Assembly (NCBI GenBank): GCA_022577435.1
Contig: JAKOON010000009.1
Location: 712,001 to 776,000 of the forward strand
Length of the DNA: 64,000 bases
Direction of reading: 5' to 3'
From: Embiotoca jacksoni
Lineage: Eukaryota; Chordata; Actinopteri; Embiotocidae
The notes under the pieces were generated by a model that ran no database searches, was not told the DNA's origin, and saw nothing but the letters and a program-made list of their open reading frames with translations. Positions 21,871 to 31,070 of the stretch are shown piece by piece. The first letter of the stretch is position 1; each line of letters begins with the position of its first letter. The position numbers and the translations under genes were made by a program.

Positions 21871-21903
21871 CGTGCGTGTGTGTGTGTGTCCGTGTGTGTG
21901 TGT
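21834..21903 (+). repeat. (GT)n microsatellite with GC interruptions
   Basis: GT dinucleotides interrupted by CGTG units. Confidence 0.95.
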
Positions 21904-22170
21904 TTTAAAGTCTGAATCTCAAGACACTTGTTTTTAAATTCTCTGAAAACTCGGTTGCGTGTTAATATTACCTCCTTTATCTAACCGATCGATCCCTTCA
22001 TACGGTGACGTGTCACTTTTTATTTAAGTTTTTATTTTTTTAAAGTCCAATGCTGTTAACGTTGGTGTCATTGTGGCCGGGCAGACCGAGGCGTCGGGGG
22101 GGAGAGAGAAAGAAACACAAACTCTGTCTGTCTCTGTTCTGTGTGTGTACGATATGGACTCATTTACTGT

Positions 22171-22176
22171 AATAAA
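22171..22176 (+). terminator. Candidate poly(A) signal
   Basis: AATAAA followed within 30 bases by a GT-rich stretch. It could be the distal end of gsk3a. Confidence 0.4.
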
Positions 22177-23811
22177 GTGATGAAGCTGTGTTCACAGCGT
22201 CTGCGTCTTCCTGCTTTCGGATCTAAACTCTCTAAATGAAGTCAGTGACGTGCAAAGAACAAACTAAATGTAAATCCAGTGTTTTAGGAAATTACTTTTG
22301 TGTCGGTTGTTGCAAAACTCGTCTTGAATATTATTAGATATGTCAACTGTCCTGTTTTCCAAAAGCAACTTTTAATTCATGATTTAGTTTTTTCATTTTT
22401 CTACTTGAGCATACTTTTTTTTTTTTTTTTTTATCCCATCAGGTCTGAATTTTAAGATTTAAAAAAAATATATATATATTTGTCTACTTGAAAAGAACGT
22501 TAGCCACTAAACTCCCAAACCTGAAAGTAGTCAGCATGAGAACACTTTGCTTGTCTTACATTAAGATCATTTTGTCTTTTCATTTCTATTATTCAGGTGT
22601 TTATCATTCATACTGTCGTGAAATCAAACGGTGGACTGACCTCACGACTGTTATGTCACGCGGGTATTTAGGTCAACGAGCTCAAACTTCACTGATAATG
22701 ACGGTCAATAAATTAACTCGACTTCGGAGCGGAGATAACTTTCGGCTCTGAGGTTTGAGACCTTTAAATATGTTATTCAGTCTCCTACTTACACAAAATG
22801 TTGAAGTTATTACTTTGTTTTTTAAGGTTTTAAATTATTTTGACTTCCAGCAGTCCAGTTCATCACCATAAAAAAATTAGGATTGTTTTTCTCATTTCTA
22901 TCTTATGAAGACTTTAATGCAAAATAAAACTTTTAACTATATTACTACATTTAAAAAAGGGGCGGTATGGGGGGGAGGGGGGGGGGTCCAGACGCATTGA
23001 GAGCTGATGATGTCCACGTCTCTTATAATTAAAAAATGACAATAAATTTAATGAAAAAGAAATTAATGAATAAAAACTGTCAAATAAAATCTGACAGTGT
23101 AATTTCTCTGTGCTTTACCTTTTCTTTTTGCCCCAGTGAGCATTAAAAAAGCATAAAAGGCTAATGCCCTAAAATGACCTTACTTTGCTATTTAATCTGC
23201 ATTTCTAAATCCCTTTATTTTACAGATTTGTATTTGTTTATTTCACTTTTTAACATGTCATTTATATTCAGTAAAAACTGAATGTTTTTTTTTCTGATTT
23301 TGATTTAATTTGCACGAGGCGAAAACCCTGACAGTTTGTGTCGTGTGTGCAGAATAAAGAAACTTAAAACGCAAAATTACCATAACACGAACAAATAAAC
23401 AATATTAAACACAGATTGCAAACAAGCCTACACGTGTTGTAAGTTTAGATATTCTGTTGAGTGGTTGTTGTTGTTTTTTTTCTTTTCTGTTGTACTTAAA
23501 TATTAGAAACCTCAAACGTGACCTGCTGCTGAAGCTGCAGCACCGCTCCAGTCCTGCTGGGGGCGCTGCTCGTGTCCCGCTCGGCCCTTTAACGACCATC
23601 CTTAAAGTTTCCTCTGGCACAAAACACACAAAAAAATCGACAAAAGGGAGCGAAGACACACAAACCTCGAAGGTAAATCAGCTGGAAACGAAAAGACTAC
23701 AAACAGCTGAAACTTCTTCTTTTTTTTTTTTCTTTTTTTTTTGGCGGTGGGGGGATTTTATCTGACATTATGATTTACTCGAAGCTGTTTCCTGTTTTAC
23801 TTCGACAACGT

Positions 23812-23826
23812 AGAATGTTCCAGAAA
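23812..23826 (+). promoter_or_regulatory. Three-pentamer heat-shock element
   Basis: AGAATGTTCCAGAAA is a perfect nGAAn-nTTCn-nGAAn array, about 880 bases upstream of the znf706 ATG. A match to the HSF consensus; function is inferred. Confidence 0.45.
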
Positions 23827-23915
23827 CTCGGAGTCACATGGAGAACTAGCTTCCCTAGCTACCTCAGCTAACTGTTAGCAAGGCGGCGCCGGTTTGAGGA
23901 AAGGCCTGTTTGGGC

Positions 23916-23955
23916 GATGCTAACAGATGCTAACAGATGCTAACAGATGCTAACA
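23916..23955 (+). repeat. 10-base tandem repeat, 4 copies (GATGCTAACA)
   Basis: Four perfect head-to-tail copies. Confidence 0.95.
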
Positions 23956-24004
23956 GCTTCAGTAACTGATTGGTTTAGAGAAACGACACCAGACGTGGCT
24001 GAAT

Positions 24005-24069
24005 AATTACTATATTTAATTACTATATTTAATTACTATATTTAATTACTATATTTAATTACTATATTT
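24005..24069 (+). repeat. 13-base tandem repeat, 5 copies (AATTACTATATTT)
   Basis: Five perfect copies, 50 bases after the 10-base repeat. Confidence 0.95.
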
Positions 24070-24374
24070 AACCAATTCCTGCGGCACATCTTACACTGTG
24101 AGTGCTGACGGTGTTTCAGTGTATTGATTATTCAAATATCGACAAACCGGTAAACTGATCTCAAACAGACAATTTAAAATAAAGCAGGATAATTATGTTA
24201 TTTTTTTTTTATTATTTTTTATTTTTTTTGGTAAAGCAGCATTTTAAAGATGTTTTGAAAGTAAATGTAAATGTTCGATTAGTTCCCATTTTCTTTCTGT
24301 GGTTCGTGAACTTCTTGTTGTGTGTGTGTGTGTGTGTGGGGGGGAGGGAGGGGGTAAGTTAGTTCCCAGATTCA

Positions 24375-24375
<1 letters not shown>

Positions 24376-24420
<45 letters not shown>
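24376..24420 (+). repeat. (AAT)15 microsatellite
   Basis: A perfect trinucleotide run. Confidence 0.96.
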
Positions 24421-24421
<1 letters not shown>

Positions 24422-24708
24422 GAAAACTATCCTCCACAATTAAGTTGTGACGTCATCAAAGGCTCAGATAAGGAAATTCAATTAATGTTGTTGGAACAGT
24501 TTTTCAGTTTCACCGGCTGCAGCATTAAAGTGACTTCGATAATTCATTCATATAATTCATAAATATAATTAATTCATTAATGTAACGATGTGTTTTAACT
24601 ATCGAGACAACAAATATTCCAGTGAAACGTGTTTATTTAGTGTTTTAAATACCGAGACGTGGTGTATGAACCTTCTCCGTGGTCTTCCCCAGGTCGAAGC
24701 TGAGGGCC

Positions 24709-24843
24709 ATGGCTCGCGGGCAGCAGAAGATTCAGTCCCAGCAGAAGAACGCCAAGAAGGCCGCTGAGAAGAAGAAAGGTCAGGGCGCCGACCAGAAGAC
24801 CGCGGCCAAGGCGGCGCTGGTCCACACGTGCCCCGTCTGCCGG
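24709..24843 (+). CDS. znf706: znf706 coding exon 1 (residues 1-45)
   Basis: Runs from GGCCATGG through CPVCR and ends at CGG|gtcggt. The alternative donor gtaccg four bases on would break the frame into exon 2. Confidence 0.92.
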
Positions 24844-25581
24844 GTCGGTACCGGACTCTGAGCTGCTGATTACTGATCAGCTTTAGTCGGAGCTTGTTTT
24901 GTTGTTGTTGTTGTTTTACAGAATCTGTTTGTTACTTTCTGTCTGATAATAGTTCATGCTTCGGACTCTGGGAAGCTCAGTTGAATCCTAAAAACACAGC
25001 AAACATTTTAGACAATTAGTCGACACACGTCTGTCTCAGGATCTCTCGCCACTCGCTCGGTTTATTTTCCCGACCCGCTCTGAAGCGTGTTGTTTAACGG
25101 CGTGTTGTTATTTGTTGGAGGAGAAAGTAGGAGCGCTTGTTTTTATGCAGCTTATGTCCCCCCCCCCCCAAAAAAAAAAAAATGCGACAGAATTGTTGTT
25201 CAGAAAAAGGATGACGGTGGCATGAACTGAGGTTATGATGTGATTAATCGTGCAGCCGTAACTGAACTCCATTGAAAATGTCGGGTTTTTTAATAAACAC
25301 TTTCTTGAAGATATTTGACCACAAACATCAAAAGTGTTCAGAAGCATTTAAAACCAATTTCTTTTCAAGCAGGTTTTGTTTTGTTTTGTGAGCTCAGCTG
25401 TTGATTTTTATTGTAGCTGTTGAGGTCGCCGTGTTTCCAGAAGACAAAACTAACTCAACGGTCCTTTTTATTTGTTTTATTTCAGACACAGATGCCCGAC
25501 CCCAAAACCTTCAAGCAGCATTTTGAGAGCAAACATCCCAAGTCCCCGATGCCTCCTGAGCTGGCGGACGTTCAGGCGTAA
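24709..25581 (+). CDS. znf706: Zinc finger protein 706, two coding exons
   Basis: Coding exons 24709-24843 and 25486-25581 give 76 residues, the same length as human ZNF706. The N-terminal half is a basic, Gln/Lys/Ala-rich helix (MARGQQKIQSQQKNAKKAAE). It is followed by one C2H2 finger with Cys41, Cys44, His57 and His62 (C-x2-C-x12-H-x4-H), and the tail ends in PPELADVQA. The junction Arg45|Thr46 is in phase 0. An acceptor (cttccccag) at 24684-24692 sits 16 bases before the ATG, so an untranslated 5' exon lies upstream. In mammals ZNF706 is a small nuclear protein reported to restrain stem-cell self-renewal; I infer nothing more here. The donor (gtcggt) is weak. Confidence 0.95.
24844..25485 (+). 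other. znf706: znf706 intron (642 bases)
   Basis: Simple sequence including a poly-C/poly-A pair near 25159-25182. No gene seen. Confidence 0.88.
25486..25581 (+). CDS. znf706: znf706 coding exon 2 (residues 46-76)
   Basis: Acceptor tatttcag|ACACAG. Reads TQMPDPKTFKQHFESKHPK with the two zinc-binding histidines and ends ADVQA then TAA. Confidence 0.95.
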   Translation, partial: TQMPDPKTFKQHFESKHPKSPMPPELADVQA

Positions 25582-26170
25582 CGGACCTCTGAACCCGGGT
25601 AAGACGAGACCTGCCGTGTTGTTCTACTGGACGGTTTTTATTTTTTATTTTACAACTTTCTTTTACCTTTAGTGTTTTTAGATGAAACAAAATATAATTT
25701 GTAGGAGAGTTTCTAAATTAGAAATCTTCTGAGGGGAGGAAAAAAAAATAAAAATAAAGAGAAACTCAAAACCAAATATACTTATGAGGTTAATATTTTC
25801 AAAGTGTAAACATGAAACTAAAAGAAAACAAACCTCCCATTAAAATCTGTCGCCTGCAGATACACAATGACCACGGATTAAACGTTGAATCGCGGCGCCC
25901 GAAGGATGTTGGTGACGAACACTGGGACCTGTCAGTATTCATGGACGTCGGGAGGGGGAAGGATGTGTGTGTGTGCTGTGTACGTACGTACGTGTGTGTG
26001 TTTGCGTGAGAGAAGACGGTGATGACGGGGAAGACGTACACCAGCAGCCCATTTTTGTATTTATTGTGTACAACTACCTTGCTATTCCAGATGGGGGAGG
26101 GGTGGAGGTTCCCAGAACCAGCTAGCTTTGCCTGCTAACACTGAAATACAATGATCATGTGACTAAAGAT

Positions 26171-26193
26171 GGGGGAGGGGGGGGGGGGGGGGG
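26171..26193 (+). repeat. Poly-G tract
   Basis: G run broken by a single A; a possible G-quadruplex former on the transcript strand. Confidence 0.9.
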
Positions 26194-27052
26194 TTGGAGA
26201 TGAAAAAAAGGCTGCGAGAGGAAATAAAAAAAAAACAAATCTAGTTTTTGAATGGGATGACAGCTGGTTGCACGTACACGCTGTCGTCCACAGGAAGAGA
26301 CGCCGCCTTCACTACAGATTTCCTCACTAACAAACACGGATGTGGCACTGCTGTCGGGCTCCAACTTTACAACTCATCAGTTCAGTTTTCTTTAAACTGA
26401 AGCCGAGGGACACGCAAGATCAAAGAGAAGACTTCTCCTGATTATCGGCCTCCTAAAATGACCAAATCTCGTTCAGTTTCTGGTTTTCTATGAATTTCGG
26501 TGTAAATTCAGCATCTTAAGTTCCTCAAAATCTTTTTTTCAATTTTTTTTTGGTCCAACGAGAAAACGTCTCCACAGCTTTGCCTCGTCTGTGCCGCTGC
26601 TGCTCGGTAACACCTCACAACAGTACCTCACGTCCCACCACACAGCGAGTCCGTTTACTTCTGTTTTCTGTTTCCTAAATTCTTCCGCTCATTTCAGTCT
26701 CGCCTTTCTCGGACACGTTTCCCAACGTTATCTTGGCAATAACCCCCATCTTTGTCCCGCCTCGCTTAAACCAAGGACACCATTTGTTTTTTGTTTTTTT
26801 TTGTTTTTTTAAACGGCTCTACCAGACACACAAAGCTCTGTGCTCTTTGTTGCTTTCAGCTGTAGTTTGCAGAAACTGCAAGACTGAGGGTTCAATCTTT
26901 TATTTCAGTAACCGCCAAAATCATTTATTCTTTTTGTTTTGTTGTTCTTCTATTCACTAGCGGGGAAAAACTTCACCTATTTGCTTTCACTGTACTTTTT
27001 TTTCTTTCTTTTTTTTTTTTTTTTCTTCTTTTTCTTTTTTTTTACCCTTTTC

Positions 27053-27058
27053 AATAAA
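27053..27058 (+). terminator. Candidate poly(A) signal for znf706
   Basis: AATAAA after a long pyrimidine tract, with TGTGACTGGTCTTCT about 20 bases downstream. Confidence 0.55.
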
Positions 27059-27085
27059 TTGAACAATGTATTTAATGTGACTGGT

Positions 27086-28221
27086 CTTCTCAGCCGACTT
27101 TGTTCTGCACCATAAAGAAAAAAAACACAAATTCATGTGTGTGTGTGTGTATCCACAAATATTACAAATTAGATGTTGGAGTGAAGCGGCCATTGAAAAC
27201 GTAAACAAAAAAAAAACAAAAAAACATTTTTGTACTCTTTTAAGATGTCAGTTAGCTGCTTCCATATGTTTACAATCAGCAACTCCCCATTTCAAGGTCT
27301 GCAACTTCAATATTTACGTTCACCATTTAGCATCTTTAGCAGCCATTTAGTTCCCTAAAACGTTGACACAGCATTAGATGTCCACTCTCTTCTCAAGTTT
27401 CAGGTGAAATCAAACCACCGGTCCCCCCCCAAAAAAAGGTTTGTAATTCAGGTGCTTTTCCCCTCAAACGTTCCCTCTGCTGTCGGTACGTTGAAACTCG
27501 CAGTTCATCATTTCCTCTAATTTAAGGTTGACTTTATTTAAAAGGGAGGAGGAGAAAAAGATGGACCAGTTTTATCTGCACAATCAATAGTTTAATGTTT
27601 TATCAACTGCTCAGATAAGAATTTATTTCTAAAATGTATACATTTTTCAAATTATTATGTTTATTTATTATTATTTACACTGAAATCATGACCATAAACC
27701 AATAGATTGAACATTTGCTAACCGAATACAATTTAATCTCTTCATGTGTTACAACAACAGTCGGTTCATTTCTTTCTTACAAAACAAATCGGGCGTCACT
27801 AACGGTATCTTCTACCATCCGATGTACTTTAAAGCCGCTTTTTTTTTTCAGAAATAAAAAGCTGACGGCTTTAAAAGTTGAAATAACTGTAAAAATGAGA
27901 CCGAATGATCTGTACAAAGCTGACGGGGCTTTTTATCTTGTAAGAGGTCGTTTCTGGTCAAAGTTTAGGCACACGTGAACATTATTATAAACATATATAG
28001 TTCTCGAAAATAAAGTAATGTGAAAATAAAATATGTCTGGAGTCAGTGAACTTAACCCTTCTGAAAATTGACAGTTCAGATGTTGATCCTGAATCGGCTC
28101 TAAAAAAGCCAACAGACCGGCAAAATCAGATTTCTGTTATCTTTGTCTGTTGAAAGAGGTCACGTCTGGGGGGGAAAAAAAATCCATCATACGTGTAGAT
28201 TTAAACTAAGCGGAGCCGCTT
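27086..28221. other. Convergent intergenic region, including the bmp8a 3' UTR on the minus strand
   Basis: znf706 and bmp8a converge here. TTTATT words at 27660 and 27664 are possible minus-strand poly(A) signals. No other gene is seen. Confidence 0.5.
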
Positions 28222-28371
28222 TCATAGACATCCGCAGGTCTTCACCACCATGTTGCGATGCTTTTTGAGGATGACGTTGTTGTTGTCGTCGTAGAAGAGG
28301 ACGGAGATGGGGCTGAGCTTCGTGGGGGCGCAGCAGGCCTTCGGGACCTCGTCGGGCTTCAGCAGGTGGAC
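28222..28371 (-). CDS. bmp8a: bmp8a terminal coding exon
   Basis: Reads VHLLKPDEVPKACCAPTKLS and then NMVVKTCGCL and TGA. Acceptor ccggcag| on the minus strand, phase 0. Confidence 0.9.
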   Translation of the reverse strand, partial: VHLLKPDEVPKACCAPTKLSPISVLFYDDNNNVILKKHRNMVVKTCGCL

Positions 28372-29083
28372 CTGCCGGAGCACATTTACAGTTTACATTT
28401 GAAACTGTTCACGTTTTACTTCAAAGTAAAAGTACCGATGTAGTATTCAGAAATACTCCATTACAAGTAAAAGTACTGCATTCAAAATCATACTTGGAAA
28501 TATAAAAAAGTATTTTTGTCCAAAATGTCCCCCTGTGACTGAAGTGTACTACTACCTGATGCTATTAGATGAAGATCAAACTTTCTCAGAGGTTGAGGTG
28601 AAGAATCTGATTTTTATAAAACTATTAAAAAGCCTGAATTAGATTGTTTTTATTGAAAGAGGTCACAAGGAAACATTTTCTGGAACACAAGTTCTTGTAG
28701 GTTAAAACCAAATCTGAATCAAAGTGTTCCTTTCCCTCTGAAATATGGAGTAAAAGCAAGTTTAACCACATTATGAAACCATTTTGACGTTCATGTAAAA
28801 ACGTTAGAAGTTAACAGAAGCTTCACAAATGGCTGAAAAAAAAAAAATGGTTCAAAAAAAGCAGCAGGTAGAAAACGGGAATCCCTCCCGCGGTGTTACA
28901 TTTCCAACCGTCTCCGGTCTGAGATGAGTGACGGCAGCATGTCTGAAGCGTGTTTGCGGCTGCATTACTCACCACTTGCTGGATGAGGGCGTGGTTGGTG
29001 GCGTTCATGCAGGAGCCCAGAGGATAGAAACACTCTCCGTCGCAGTAGTACGCTGAGTATCCAGTGGGAGCCAAAACCCAGTC
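28222..29083 (-). CDS. bmp8a: BMP-family ligand, last two coding exons (BMP8-like), partial
   Basis: Minus-strand exons 29083-28973 (37 codons) and 28371-28222 (49 codons plus TGA) encode most of a mature TGF-beta/BMP cysteine-knot domain. The ligand is secreted and acts through BMP receptors and Smad1/5. Visible motifs: DWVLAPTGYSAYYCDGEC, the extra-Cys motif SCMNATNHA typical of BMP8 rather than BMP5/6/7, an NAT glycosylation site, KACCAPTKLS, and the terminal CxC. The junction Val|Val and the exon start at Asp-Trp match the conserved intron positions of the BMP5-8 group as I recall them. The end is CGCL rather than the usual CGCH. All upstream exons (propeptide, cleavage site, first knot Cys) are absent and should lie beyond the satellite. 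BMP family is near certain; the exact paralog is less so. Confidence 0.83.
28372..28972 (-). other. bmp8a: bmp8a last intron (601 bases) with a dispersed-repeat fragment
   Basis: Donor GTG|gtgagt and acceptor ccggcag. About 28410-28560 is a recognisable fish repeat. Confidence 0.85.
28415..28560 (+). mobile_element. Teleost dispersed repeat fragment (AAGTAAAAGTACTGCATTC type)
   Basis: Words such as TACTCCATTACAAGTAAAAG and GTACTGCATTCAAAAT belong to a very common fish non-autonomous element. It has no coding capacity; family assignment needs a library search. Confidence 0.55.
28973..29083 (-). CDS. bmp8a: bmp8a penultimate coding exon
   Basis: 37 codons, DWVLAPTGYSAYYCDGEC and then MNATNHALIQQV, with minus-strand acceptor ctgctcag| and donor |gtgagt. 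Confidence 0.93.
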
Positions 29084-29191
29084 CTGAGCAGGGCGACAGG
29101 ACGGATGACAAATCACGAACAAAGGTTTCATCTTATCGAGAAGGAAATATCACTTCCAATCACGGGCCTTTTTTGGGGGAGTCGTGTACCA

Positions 29192-29299
29192 ATGAAATTT
29201 TAGACCACATGCTATAATATGACTTTTATATGACATTTTGGAGAACATACTATAGTGTGACTTTTTTTTCATGTTTTGAATGATATGCTACAGAAAAGT
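29192..29299 (-). repeat. Three diverged satellite monomers in inverted orientation
   Basis: CATGCTATAATATGACTTTT and CATACTATAGTGTGACTTTT are the reverse complement of the array monomer. A third, weaker copy (GATATGCTACAG) follows. Confidence 0.75.
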
Positions 29300-29388
29300 A
29301 GCCTTACGTTTTTTGGGCCGAATACATCCATGTCTATAGCTGGAATCAAACCCATGTCATACATTATGTTTTTTTTCAATTATTTAGC

Positions 29389-29420
29389 TGAAAAAAAAAA
29401 GTCGTACTATAGCAGGTCAT
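29389..29420 (+). repeat. Single diverged satellite monomer, array orientation
   Basis: GCTG, a run of A and then GTCGTACTATAGCAGGTCAT. It sits between two copies of the phrase AGCTGGAATyrAACCCAT (29338 and 29441), which suggests an older dispersed element that contains the motif. Confidence 0.7.
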
Positions 29421-29458
29421 CAAAAACATGAACATGAATAAGCTGGAATTGAACCCAT

Positions 29459-29741
29459 TAGGTAGGTAGGTATTTACTTTATTAATCCCCGAGGGGAATT
29501 TTTTTTTCGCTACAGCAGCATACAGAAGCAATAAGATAATAATAGAAATAATAGAATAAAATAATAGAATAGAATAGAATAATAGAAAAGCAATAAAATA
29601 GCAGTAAATAGCAGCAAAAAATATGAAATATAAAATGCACAGTATATACAGCACATTATATATATATTATATACAAACAAACCAAGAAACACAGTCAACA
29701 TATATATATACAGTACAGTATATATCTATATATATTATATT
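29459..29741 (+). mobile_element. Inserted repeat fragment with low-complexity tail
   Basis: Begins GGTAGGTAGGTATTTACTTT, then ATTAATCCCCGAGGGGAA, a phrase common at an end of fish retroelement copies. AATAG and AT microsatellites follow. It interrupts the AACCCAT...GAGGCAGCAGCACTAACC phrase, so it is younger than that element. Family uncertain. Confidence 0.45.
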
Positions 29742-29836
29742 ACCTTTTAACTGTGAGGCAGCAGCACTAACCACTGTACCAGGTAGTATACCATAGTATT
29801 TTTTAAATCATCCTGTGGTATATAGTATAGTATATA

Positions 29837-30043
29837 CAGTGGGTACGGAAAGTATTCAGACCCCTTTAAATTTTTCACTCTTTGTTTCATTGCAGCCATT
29901 TGCTAAAATCAAAAAAGTTCATTTTATTTCTCATTAATATACACTCAGCACCCCATCTTGACAGAAAAAAACAGAAATGTAGAAATTTGTGCAAATTTAT
30001 TAAAAAAGAAAAACTGAAATATCACATGGTCATAAGTATTCAG
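29837..30043 (+). mobile_element. Tc1-like transposon terminal fragment, truncated
   Basis: GTACGGAAAGTATTCAGACC, followed by CACTCTTTGTTTCATTGCAG and AACTGAAATATCACATGGTC, is the well-known end of a Tc1-type element abundant in teleosts. It breaks at AAGTATTCAG (30043), exactly where the satellite begins. No transposase frame is present. Confidence 0.7.
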
Positions 30044-30384
30044 TAAGTATGAAGAAAAAGTCATACTATAGCATGTCTGAAATATGAAGAAAAAGTCATA
30101 CTATAGCATGTCTGAAATATGAAAAAAGTCACACTATAGCATGTCTGAAATATGAAGAAAAAGTCATACTATAGCATGTCTGAAATATGAAAAAAGTCAC
30201 ACTATAGCATGTCTGAAATATGAAGAAAAAAAAAGTCATACTATAGCATGTCTGAAATATGAAGAAAAAGTCATACTATAGCATGTCTGAAATATGAAAA
30301 AAAAAAAAGTCATACTATAGCATGTCTGAAATATGAAGAAAAAGTCATACTATAGCATGTCTGAAATATGCAGAAAAAGTCACA

Positions 30385-31070
30385 CTGTAGCATGTCTGAA
30401 ATATGAAGAAAAAAAAAGTCATACTATAGCATGTCTGAAATATGCAGAAAAAGTCATACTATAGCATGTCTGAAATATAAAGAAAAAGTCATACTATAGC
30501 ATGTCTGAAATATGAAGAAAAAGTCATACTATAGCATGTCTGAAATATAAAGAAAAAGTCACACTGTAGCATGTCTGAAATATGAAGAAAAAAAAAGTCA
30601 TACTATAGCATGTCTGAAATATGCAGAAAAAGTCATACTATAGCATGTCTGAAATATAAAGAAAAAGTCATACTATAGCATGTCTGAAATATGAAGAAAA
30701 AGTCATACTATAGCATGTCTGAAATATAAAGGAAAAGTCACACTGTAGCATGTCTGAAATATGAAGAAAAAAAGTCATACTATAGCATGTCTGAAATATG
30801 AAAAAAAGTCATACTATAGCATGTCTGAAATATGAAGAAAAAGTCATACTATAGCATGTCTGAAATATAAAGAAAAAGTCACACTGTAGCATGTCTGAAA
30901 TATGAAGAAAAAAAAAGTCATACTATAGCATGTCTGAAATATGCAGAAAAAGTCATACTATAGCATGTCTGAAATATAAAGAAAAAGTCATACTATAGCA
31001 TGTCTGAAATATGAAGAAAAAGTCATACTATAGCATGTCTGAAATATAAAGGAAAAGTCACACTGTAGCA
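30385..31070 (+). repeat. 320-bp super-unit, duplicated
   Basis: The rare ACTGTAG variant occurs at about 30562, 30741, 30882 and 31061. The pairs 30562/30882 and 30741/31061 are both 320 bases apart, with the same GGAAAAG marker beside the second of each. Confidence 0.75.

Larger units (their letters stand above)
17552..22176 (+). other. gsk3a: gsk3a 3' UTR and flank
   Basis: No coding exon is visible in this 4.6 kb. It contains CA, TCAC, poly-T, poly-C and GT runs, possible AATAAA signals at 21078 and 21104, and a cleaner one at 22171. The true 3' end could be at any of these. The 21190-21720 part is GC-richer and holds putative regulatory motifs. Confidence 0.45.
22177..24692. other. Intergenic region and znf706 upstream flank
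   Basis: AT-rich with homopolymers. The segment 23810-23960 is GC-richer and carries a heat-shock element and GCTAAC/CTAGC words, so it may be the znf706 promoter. The 5' untranslated exon of znf706 must lie somewhere in or before this stretch. Confidence 0.5.
25582..27085 (+). other. znf706: znf706 3' UTR, probably interrupted by an intron at 25599-25859
   Basis: Seventeen bases after the stop there is a good donor (ACCCGG|gtaaga) at 25599, and gtcgcctgcag| at 25859 is a good acceptor. The downstream part runs to an AATAAA at 27053 with GT-rich sequence after it. It includes poly-G at 26171-26193. Inferred from signals only. Confidence 0.45.
29084..30043. other. Repeat-mosaic junction between bmp8a and the satellite
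   Basis: About 960 bases built of nested fragments: diverged inverted satellite monomers, a direct monomer, an inserted repeat with ATA/AATAG microsatellites, and a Tc1-like end. There is no BMP exon here, so the next upstream bmp8a exon is not within the window. Confidence 0.75.

Noticed and set aside
28258..28443. Plus-strand frame rich in Val and Glu
   Set aside because: It is antisense to the bmp8a terminal exon.
29376..29701. Minus-strand frames rich in Phe, Ile, Leu and Tyr, membrane-protein-like
   Set aside because: They come from AATAG and AT microsatellites in an inserted repeat.
29837..30043. Autonomous Tc1 transposon
   Set aside because: Only one terminal segment is present; there is no transposase frame and no second inverted end in the window.
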